Below, piece after piece: positions 1 to 9,700 of a stretch of DNA of 10,361 nt; within the stretch, counting starts at the first letter, position 1; each line of letters opens with the position of its first letter. The stretch is from Lunasporangiospora selenospora (lineage: Eukaryota; Mortierellomycota; Mortierellomycetes; Mortierellales; Mortierellaceae), in NCBI GenBank assembly GCA_015680635.1, contig JAABOA010000982.1, forward strand, positions 1 through 10,361, written 5' to 3'. The position numbers and the translations under genes were made by a program. The notes below the pieces were generated by a model. It saw only the letters and a program-made list of their open reading frames with translations. It did not search any database and was not told the DNA's origin.

Positions 1-155
1 GCCAGCATGGTTGCCACTCTTGTCATTGATGGGAAGGCTGTTCTCAACATAATCTTTTTGCTCTTGGACCAAAGATCCTTTTGTTTCTTTATCCATCTCA
101 TTGTCACTGTCAAGAGCATCTCGGATCTCTCGCGTATCAATCGAGCAACCAACAT
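1..155 (-). CDS. possible internal exon of an unidentified gene, cut by the left edge
   Basis: On the minus strand a T/A-rich stretch ends in a CAG acceptor at 158-156. It is followed by an open frame running from 155 to the edge. That frame reads as a charged, hydrophilic peptide beginning (after a split codon) DVGCSIDTREIRDALDSD and continuing with Lys/Glu/Asp-rich sequence. The frame is closed by a TGA just upstream of the acceptor, so it can be coding only as a spliced exon. I recognise no family. A second frame of the same strand is also open, but it gives a Met- and Trp-rich peptide that looks less natural. No convincing upstream exon was found between 156 and 1119. The call rests only on the acceptor and on composition. 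Confidence 0.35.
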   Translation of the reverse strand, partial: MLVARLIRERSEMLLTVTMRWIKKQKDLWSKSKKIMLRTAFPSMTRVATML

Positions 156-1119
156 CTGTTTTTCAAAAAATAATACTAATAGGCCAAGCTGCGCGGAGTA
201 CCAATATTTTATGTGGACAAGTTCAGGACATCCAAGTATTGCAATAGGTGTCTTCAGACGTGTACATTTCACAAGAGGCGGGTGTGTTGCCCTACGGCAT
301 CCTGTGGTAGAGATGAGAGCCATGTGTTGCAAAGAGAAGAGGGATGGAGATGGATCGGGAACTTGTCCGCAAAAGAGCCAAGATGGCAGTCGTCTAGTGG
401 ATAGACGAAACTTTCTTCATTTCCCAACCACCCCTATAGAGAGAGTCGATTGTAGATACTGTTGGTGACTTGGTGTAACGGTTATTTCCCACCATTTGCT
501 CGTTGGTTGGTCATTCCCTCTTTGTCTGTTATTTGAGAGGTTTCAGATGCATTTTTCCAATTAGTGATACCTCCTCAGTACACACTGTTCTTCAGACAAA
601 TGAACGGAAACCTCTGTATGCTTTGGTCTATTATACTTCATCCAAGTAGGACAGCGAAAGACTGAGCCTTTCCCTTATTACTCAACACTGCGGGCGCCGA
701 TTCTCTTTTTGGTTGTCAACCACAAAAGATCCCATATACCAAAGTGATGTGCTGTGTATTCTTGGTTACAAAAAGATGTTGAAGTCCAGCCTCGTTCATG
801 GGTAATTAGGTCTTTGGGCGCCTTTTCGCATCACATCCTTTGTTTAGCCTCCCTCCCAACACAATGCCAATCTTTGCTGTATCCCCACCCAATTCGCAAG
901 AAGTAAGGAATAAAAGGTTTCTGTTTCAAGAAGCACAGTTTGTTTGAAAGGAGGCGAAGCTCAGGGTACTGGCATGAGTTATTTCCTTCGAAAATGCATG
1001 ATGACGAAATCTCCGCCATCCATGCAGGGATTTAACCAATAGACTTTAGCCATTCATTTTTGATTGTTCCTTTCCTCACCCTTCTTTCTTCCAACAGACT
1101 GATCACCCCCGTTGTTAAC
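156..1119. other. non-coding spacer and leader upstream of the SR-protein gene
   Basis: About 960 bp with stops in all frames at short intervals and no recognisable protein or RNA gene. A CCAAT pentamer lies at 1036-1040, about 80 bp before the SR-protein ATG, and a pyrimidine-rich run follows it to about 1093. The run ends in CAACAG, which could be a 5' UTR intron acceptor, but no matching donor stands out. Short open frames (for example minus strand 1019-831) have no recognisable content. This stretch probably holds the promoter and 5' UTR of the rightward gene and perhaps the 5' part of the leftward gene. Confidence 0.5.
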
Positions 1120-3118
1120 ATGACCCGTACCACCCTTTTTGTCAGTGGATTCAGCCATCGTACTCGTGCTAAGAATCTCGCCTACGAATTCGAAAGGTGG
1201 GTTCCATTGTTGTCCAACCAACACGTCGGACTAGCCACTCAGGTGCCAAAAGATGATTTTGAGAAATGGCATGACCCGTAACCGACTCTTTAAATTGTTT
1301 GGTCGCCCTCCTTTCGATAGATATGGACCTCTTGTCCGATGTGACATCCCTGCTCTTCGCAATGACTCTGCCAAGCCGTAAGTTTCCTATATTCTTTTTT
1401 TTTCTCTGTGGCAATAGTTGTCTCCTTGAACACCCCTTCTGGATTCCAGCCAACGCCAAACCGACGTTCTCTGTCAACTTTGACCTGTCGCGTTCTTTAT
1501 CGCAGGAAGTGGTTCCAGCCCAGCAGTTTCTCCTGCGTTCTTCTCTCTCACATCGACCGAGTGTCGAGCGCGGCAGATATCACGCCATTGCCAATCCCGC
1601 TGGCACTTTATACAAGCAGCCTCCAGGAACGGTGCACACGACAGAGCGACCCACACAAAGAACGACCCATCCACTTGTCAGCGTATTTTTTACTGTTGTT
1701 ACACTGTTCCCGCATCATTCGCCATCTCACCACTCAGACTCCACGACAAAACAGGAAGGTCGGCATATTCAATCTATATATGCCCTTATTCCCAGGTCCA
1801 TGCATTGAGCCGCGGCACCCACACCATCCTATTGGCACTGATTGAACTATGAAAATATTACTCTTTTGTTGCTACATTGAGCAGTATCGGATTCGCCATT
1901 CCTCACAATAACGACCCATAAAGTCCAACCGGCGAGTCGAATCGAAACCGAACGATACGAATGCTCCTCGGAGAAAGCACCGATGAAGACCTCTTCCATG
2001 CAACCTACCTACCTTTTCCCGATGGCGATCGCCTCCACTGGCCAGGGGGCTCCCATATGAGATGGAATGGACATTTTTGCGTGACCCTCTTCCACGGCTC
2101 CTTCTGCCGGCGAACCCACACCACGACGATGTCCGAGATCAGCGCTTACTGAATCCGATTCTTCTCTTTCTGTCTCCTTCTGCCTGTCCTGCCTGTCCTG
2201 CCTGTCCTATCTGTCCTACCTGTCCTGATGATCCTCTTGCCGCCACCGCGACTCATCCGCAACATCAATATTCGCCTTAATATCGACGTATGGGTTGATG
2301 GGCAACCTTCTTGTTGTTGTCTGCTTCTTTATGAATTGACACAAATTGTGTTGCTTGGAATGAAACTCCTCAACCTTGGCAATTGGGCGGGATATTTGAA
2401 ATCGGCGGTGTTTATCCCAATCCCACTGTGATCTTCTCGGCCCACTTGTCTCTTTTCCATTCGCGATTTTAGATATGCCTTTGTCGAGTTTGAGGATGAT
2501 AGAGACGCAAGAGATGCTTACCGGGATATGAAGGATTTCCGTTTCGAAGGCCATGTCCTGGACATTCAGGTAATGAAATGACGGTACAACATGAATTTTG
2601 TTCTATGAATGAAGATCTTAACCGTTTTTTTTATGAGAGCAGCACGTATTAACCTTGTTGATTGCTTTGCCCAGTTTGCTCGGAATGCCCCCAGGAGATA
2701 TGAGCGTGGAGGTGGACGAGGTCGCTCCCGTTCTCCAAGCCGCCGCGATCGTAGTCCACCTCGTCGCCGTTCGCCTCGTCGCCGTTCGCCCCGTCGCCGC
2801 TCGCCCAGCCCACCCCCACGTCGCCGCTCTTTGAGCCCCCGTGGGCGCAGCGCCAGCCCTCGCCGTCGCTCGCCCAGCCCTACGGATCGTCGTCGTTCCT
2901 CTGCTTCTCGCTCGCCCGTTCGTGGTCGTAGTGTAGAGCGCAAGGTGGACCGAGATGGTGATCATGCCATGTCACCTCGTGGCTCTCGTTCGCCTACGCC
3001 CGAGCGCCGTCCCGCTGGAGATGCTGGTAACCAAAACGAAAACGGCAGAGACCGTTCTCGCTCGGGTTCTCCTCGTCCTCGTTCTATTTCTCCTCGTCCT
3101 CGCTCAGTGACTCCTTAA
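1120..3118 (+). CDS. srp1: SR-family splicing factor, Srp1-like (RRM + RS domain)
   Basis: Predicted nuclear pre-mRNA splicing regulator of 224 aa. The exons are 1120-1196, 1321-1377, 2473-2569 and 2675-3118. All introns are GT-AG and the phases close exactly. The RRM spans about residues 4-78, with RNP2 LFVSGF (6-11) and RNP1-like YAFVEFED (46-53). The stretch YGPLVRCDIP (27-36) closely resembles fission-yeast Srp1. After a short Arg/Gly linker (about 84-94), residues 95-224 form an RS domain of RS, SP and RRRSP units with SPRPRS repeats near the end. Such domains are normally phosphorylated by SRPK/CLK-type kinases and bind other spliceosomal proteins. The start is the first ATG of the RRM frame, two residues before the conserved strand, and stop TAA is at 3116-3118. 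The oddity is the 1,095-bp second intron. The family call is secure; Srp1 orthology as opposed to another single-RRM SR protein is inference. Confidence 0.9.
1378..2472 (+). other. unusually long intron inside the RRM of the SR-protein gene
   Basis: A 1,095-bp intron with a consensus donor GTAAGT at 1378 and an acceptor ending TTTTAG at 2472. It splits codon 45 between exons 2 and 3. The other two introns of this gene are 124 and 105 bp. It holds no recognisable coding sequence. Open stretches on the plus strand around 1299-1845 and 1961-2280 have low-complexity or random-looking translations. A 9-bp tandem repeat lies at 2181-2225, and a TATATATG run occurs near 1775-1782. If the donor is not used, the frame reads CCG TAA straight across the exon boundary and stops. 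The borders are well supported by the phase match and the intact RRM. Confidence 0.85.
2181..2225 (+). repeat. 9-bp tandem repeat (TGCCTGTCC, five copies)
   Basis: Three exact copies of TGCCTGTCC (2181-2207) are followed by two single- or double-substitution copies, TATCTGTCC and TACCTGTCC, ending at 2225. A decayed copy may follow at 2226-2234. The array lies in intron 2 of the SR-protein gene, about 250 bp before the 3' splice site, and is pyrimidine-rich on the transcript strand. Confidence 0.9.
2762..2806 (+). repeat. 15-bp coding repeat of the RS domain (RRRSP units)
   Basis: Three consecutive 15-bp units begin CGTCGCCG and encode Arg-Arg-Arg-Ser-Pro. They are at 2762-2776, 2777-2791 and 2792-2806 and differ only at two pyrimidine positions. 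Near-identical DNA, not just protein, suggests recent expansion by unit duplication. The high-GC arginine codons leave long stop-free frames on the opposite strand here, which are not genes. Confidence 0.85.
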
Positions 3119-3171
3119 TGGGGGTGTGCCTTTTTTTCTGTGGAAAGGACAACTAGTCAACTGGTTGGGAC

Positions 3172-3182
3172 GGGGGGGGGGG
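3172..3182. repeat. G11 homopolymer
   Basis: Eleven consecutive G residues on the plus strand in the 3' flank of the SR-protein gene, 54 bp past its stop. A run like this is prone to slippage and to assembly length error. Confidence 0.9.
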
Positions 3183-3348
3183 CAGTTAATTATGTGGATG
3201 TTTTTTTTTAAAACAGGTGACATTTGGTGTGGAGAATAATGTCTTTCCACATACATGAAGATCAAAGACCGCCATATGCACCATTGAAACTATGAAAAAA
3301 AGAAAAAGAGGATAACAAAGTACAGTTCTTGTAGAGTGGGCAGTGCAC

Positions 3349-3354
3349 AATAAA
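3349..3354 (+). terminator. candidate polyadenylation signal AATAAA
   Basis: A canonical AATAAA hexamer lies 231 bp downstream of the SR-protein stop codon, in the correct orientation for that gene. Fungal poly(A) signals are degenerate, so use of this hexamer is an inference. Confidence 0.4.
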
Positions 3355-3480
3355 TGCATTGGATTATTGAAAATGTATTCTACATATGCAATGTCGGATA
3401 GACTAGGTGCTAAATGGAGGTGGATGAAGAGGTGGGAGGATTGGCGACAACGAGACTTGTTCGGTCATAAAGGAACCATT

Positions 3481-5766
<2,286 letters not shown>

Positions 5767-5912
5767 GGTGAATATTGGAGGGGGTGGAGGGGGGATACTC
5801 GGAAGGATGGAGAGGAAAGAGATGATGAGAGAAGAGGAGACGCAGATTTCGGCAAAAGGGGTCTTTGAAGGACTCTTTGAGGTTTCTCACGGCTCAGGTG
5901 AGAGGCCATGCA

Positions 5913-5920
5913 CACGTGAC
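5913..5920 (-). promoter_or_regulatory. E-box CACGTGAC / GTCACGTG, Cbf1-type site
   Basis: The octamer reads GTCACGTG on the minus strand and lies 147 bp upstream of the cystathionine beta-synthase ATG. It matches the RTCACRTG consensus of the yeast bHLH factor Cbf1, which with Met4 activates sulfur amino-acid genes. Presence of the site is direct observation; binding and regulation in this organism are inference. Confidence 0.45.
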
Positions 5921-6177
5921 CAGGAGAGAGAACAGAAGAAGAAGCAGATGGACAAGCAAGTCGCGGTCCATGATGACAAGGAAGATCACGATGAAAGGTT
6001 TCTGTAGACAGTGACCACAGAGCAACCAAGGGGATGCTGACATACAGGACGGTGTGTTGTTCGCAGCTTGCCCATGCCTACACGGCAACCCGATTTGTTC
6101 TTTGATGGACAACAGAGCGAGGCTGTCAAGGATAAAGGCGCGCGAGCACGGGGAGGCAAGGTGTCTCCAGAGAGGAC

Positions 6178-6196
6178 GAGAGAGAGAGAGAGAGAG
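6178..6196. repeat. GA dinucleotide microsatellite
   Basis: Nineteen bases of uninterrupted alternating G and A on the plus strand, in the middle of the divergent promoter region. Confidence 0.9.
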
Positions 6197-6292
6197 GCCA
6201 GCTAAAAGCAAAGGCTGAGAGCACGATGCTAAGTATATTCTCGTCGGGCGAGCACGCATCATGGCTACGCTCGCTGGATGGACCTAACCAGA

Positions 6293-6312
6293 CCATCGGA
6301 TGCCATCGGATG
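6293..6312 (+). repeat. 10-bp direct duplication (CCATCGGATG x2)
   Basis: Two perfect adjacent copies of CCATCGGATG. A related TTGGATGC follows at about 6323. It sits about 400 bp before the formin start. Function is unknown and it may be a chance duplication. Confidence 0.8.
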
Positions 6313-6433
6313 CCAGCACCTGTTGGATGCTAACAAGACAACTTGTCCGCCATTGTCACACTCGCTCTTGATCCCTTTCTTCCCCCCCCCCCACTACCTC
6401 GCCACTCACTCGGCCATCCCTCGCCACATCTTG

Positions 6434-6560
6434 TTCCTCCTCTCTCTCTTTCCCTTTCTCTCTACTCTCTTTCCCTTTCTCTCTCCACCTGTCCATGTAC
6501 TCTTTCTCTCATTCTCTGTCTCTCTCCTTGGCCACTCTTTTCTCTTTCTACATCCATCAC
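6434..6560 (+). repeat. CT-rich tract with a 21-bp tandem duplication
   Basis: A long pyrimidine-rich run on the formin sense strand. Within it, 6444-6464 and 6465-6485 are adjacent copies of a 21-bp unit (CTCTCTTTCCC followed by TTTCTCTCT plus one base), identical except for the last base. It lies in the probable core promoter or 5' UTR of the formin gene. Confidence 0.8.
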
Positions 6561-6709
6561 AGTCGCAACTCCACATCTCCACCCCCACTCCCAGACACGC
6601 CTCTGGCCGTTGTGCCCTCCACTTCTTTCTCCCCTTGCCTCACTCCTGATCTCATCCTCTTCTGACGAGCGGCCCTGGCCTTTCTTCTCGTCGTCATCGT
6701 CCTGTCGCC

Positions 6710-9700
6710 ATGGAAAAGATACTCCATCTCGGCAAGAAGAAATCCACAAAGAACTCGCCGCCCATCTCCATCTCCTATCCAACCCCAAACCCGGCCGGTT
6801 CTAATGCCTTCTTCCCACCCTCCAACCCCGCACCCTATGTTCCCCAAACCTCGTACCAGCCCCGCGCCTCCATCAACCTCACGCAAGCGGAGCAGGCCCA
6901 ATACAGCAATGTGAGTAATTCCAGCAACATAAGCAATGCAAGCAACTCAAGCAGTACCAGCAACAATGGCCAATCCTATTATTATGGTGGTAACAACAGT
7001 GGCAGTGTACAGCAACCTGGGACGCCTGTCTCAACCACCTATGGACACGGTCATCACACCAACTCGGGCGACTACTCGACATCGTCTTCGCCTTCTAGTT
7101 CGACCCGAGGAGGCTACTCATCGCATTTCTCGGCCGCATCAAGTCCATATTTTGGTGCAGTCTCGACAGCGACCGCCAATGTCATTGCCAACTTTACATC
7201 GGGCCATCACCGCGCATCTTCTGGTCTAGACCGACCAATGTCGCCTATCAACAGCCATGACACCCAATCGGTGAGATCTTACCGGACCTCTACCTCAGGA
7301 ACCCCGAGCGAGGCCGGAAGAGCAGAAGCCGCCGCATCTCTTGCGCGCCCAAAGACAGACCAAGAGATTGAGGACCGGTTCGTTGATTTTATGGTAAGCA
7401 TCTCTTTTTCTTTATTCGTTGACCTAATCAGGAGGACTCTATCTAGTATCTATCTTCAAGTACAAATCGACCTGCACTGGACTGGATAGCGCCGAGCCAT
7501 TAGGTGCAATTACACACACCATATTACGTGGATTATCATGGATGTGGAATGGCGAGGTTGGCGCTATTCGTGTCTGTTGAGTCCTTTGGGATACCAAAAT
7601 AGCACGCTTCAGGGCAGCATGCATCATGAGATATGCATCCCTCACTCTCTGAACTGAGCTGGGCCGGCACTTTAATATAGGTGTACAAGTTTTTCGTTTT
7701 TCTTGCTAATACGGATTATGGTTTATGCCCAAAAAAATCTCCTTCATCTTAATAGAACAACATGGGAATGCACGAGCCAGAGAAGCGAAAGGCAATGGCG
7801 GGACTTTCGATCGATAACAAGTGGAAGTTAATTTATCAGCATGAGGCACAGGAGCAGAGCAAGGTACAGAGAATCGTAGTCCGCACGAGGAACCTCCTGC
7901 TTTGTGTTGGAACAAATACATCACCTCGGTTGTCATTCCCTTGGTCATTTCCTGACTGTTATGGACCAAATACATTGACTGCTTTCTTCACATTAGGCCA
8001 AGAAACGTGAGGAGGGCTATATTGACAAGTCCTCTCCTGAGTACTACGTCAGAAAGATGCAACAGGACACGGACTTTAGGAACATGGATATCAAAGTGCT
8101 TATTGCACTCCATGTGTCTCTCAAGTCCCAGCCAATAACGTACGTGTCGCGGAACCAATTAGTGCCAGGGAAGGGGTGAAGGGGGAATGCTCCGCAAAAA
8201 AAAAATGCGGCAGGAGCTAGGAAGACCCTACTTTATGCGGAATGCAGATTATTTGCATGAAGGGCATTGAAATGCGCATAAGCTCTGTTCTGGCCAGTCA
8301 TTCTGAAGCCTCCCCCTTCTCTCTCTCTTCTCTTCTCTTTTCTTTCGTCTCTCTTCCCTTCCTTTTCTCCTCATCTCCCTAATAATCCCTCTATAGATGG
8401 GTCCGAATCTTTATCCAGAACCGCGGACAACAAATCCTATCATCATCACTTGCCATGCTTAATCACCGCCCATCCAGGTATATTGCTCACCGACTCTATT
8501 TTTTTCCATGTTGAAAAAAGGCAAGATGTTTTTCATCTTTTTATTGGATTTTGCCTCTAACATCGCTGCAATGTATTTTATTCTTGTAGACGTGATACAG
8601 ACCTTGCGATGGAGCACGAGATTGTGAAATGTCTAAAGACGTTGCTCAACAACCGATGGGGAGCTCAGGAAGCGATCAAACATCCCCCCTGTGTATCGGC
8701 ACTTTGCTTCTCAATAACTTCACCCCAATTACAGACAAGGAAATTGGTCGTTGAGGTCCTCACATTCTTGTGTTACTGTGAAGTGCCCATGGGCCACAAA
8801 CTAGTACTGGATGGCCTCGACCAGGTGCAGGAGTACTGGAAAGAGAGTGCACGCTTCGATGCATGGATGCGAATCCTAGAGAATACTATCGACGGACGTG
8901 GACGATTTGGCACCATGGTCGGCATGAGCGAAGAGTTGAAGAAAGCAGGAACGCTTGACAGCCACCTGATCGAATATGTGGTATGAATCACAGACATTGC
9001 AATTTATCACTGTGGCTCTGGTTATGAGGACAAGTTGTCATATTCCTTGTCAGGAGCTAGGACTCTGGACATTCATGTCTCTCTATTTTATCTCTTTATG
9101 ACCTGTCATAGCTTTCGAATGTCGTCTTTATCAATGCCTTGCTTCAAGTCGTTGACGATATTGAGCTCCGGATCCACCTTCGAAGCCAATTGACCACAAG
9201 TGGGTTGACTCGTATTGTCTCTGTAAGTTAACTGGCCTGCCTACTTTTTCAAGAGTCTACTCTATACCGTAGAGCCCTATTGACCTAACATTTTCTTTTG
9301 TTTAATATTCATGATGTGTTTCTGTATGGAATAGAAAATGAGGAGTCTGAACCATGACTTGATCGACAGGCAATTGGATATCTACGAGGACGAAGCAGAG
9401 AATGATTATGATGACATGGTGGAGTTCTATAACCACCAGATTCTGCATGATATGTCAGATCCCTACGATGTGTTCCATGCATTGCTTCGTTCAGTGGAGA
9501 CCAGTCGAGCGTACGATTTTTTCTTGTCGCTTCTGCAACATATGCTTCTAATTCGCGAGGAGGGTGATCTCAGGCAAGTGCCGATTATTTGACTTTTTCA
9601 GCTGGCAATTCTTTATGATATGAGCAATGTTGTGTGTCTGTGTACTTACCGGCTATGTTGATACCTCAATACAGGATCCGGTACTTTCAGCTCATGGATG

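Larger units (their letters stand above)
3119..3480. other. convergent intergenic spacer with both 3' UTRs
   Basis: 362 bp between the stop of the SR-protein gene (+) and the stop of the cystathionine beta-synthase gene (-). It is AT-rich with homopolymers: T7 near 3131, G11 at 3172-3182 and T-rich sequence around 3201-3210. An AATAAA hexamer is present on the plus strand near the middle. No coding sequence was recognised. The short distance implies that the two transcripts' 3' ends lie close together or overlap. Confidence 0.7.
5767..6709. promoter_or_regulatory. shared divergent promoter region of cystathionine beta-synthase and formin
   Basis: 943 bp between two start codons facing away from each other (ATG 5766 minus, ATG 6710 plus). 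No gene was recognised inside. It holds a CACGTGAC box near the leftward gene, a GA microsatellite at 6178-6196, a 10-bp duplication at 6293-6312 and a long CT-rich tract before the formin start. The CT-rich tract lies on the formin sense strand 150-280 bp upstream of its ATG, a common position for pyrimidine stretches in fungal promoters. Stop-free frames here translate to low-complexity Leu/Ser/Pro or Arg/Glu sequence and are not genes. No clear TATA box was found. Confidence 0.7.

Noticed and set aside
213-404. Plus-strand open frame with several Cys residues resembling a small zinc-finger peptide
   Set aside because: The Cys spacing fits no family I recognise. The frame is short, and the surrounding sequence behaves as non-coding.
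386-450. tRNA-like D arm: CGTCT / AGACG stem at 391-407 with loop AGTGGAT, resembling an A box
   Set aside because: No B box (GGTTCGAANCC), anticodon arm or acceptor pairing follows within tRNA distance.
831-1019. Minus-strand frame of 62 codons starting MAEISSSC, considered as a first exon of the leftward gene
   Set aside because: No donor joining it in phase to the exon at 155-1 could be justified, and it has no recognisable domain.
997-1101. Possible C/D snoRNA (ATGATGA box at about 997 and CTGA at about 1098)
   Set aside because: No flanking terminal stem and no C'/D' pair. The boxes are short enough to occur by chance.
1408-1845. Possible independent small gene within the long SR-gene intron, including a TATATATG element
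   Set aside because: Overlapping frames are open but their translations look random. The intron borders are fixed by the intact RRM on both sides.
2566-2965. Long stop-free minus-strand frames opposite the RS domain
   Set aside because: They are by-products of GC-rich arginine/serine codon repeats; the translations are low-complexity Arg/Gly/Ala.
6278-6804. Plus-strand open frames rich in Leu, Ser, Pro and His before the formin start
   Set aside because: They are translations of the CT-rich promoter tract, with low complexity and no family resemblance.
7864-7996. Read-through of formin intron 2 as coding sequence (the frame is open into it)
   Set aside because: Retention shifts the frame and stops at 8008-8010 just inside exon 3, while splicing GTACAG...TTAG restores GBD sequence in frame.
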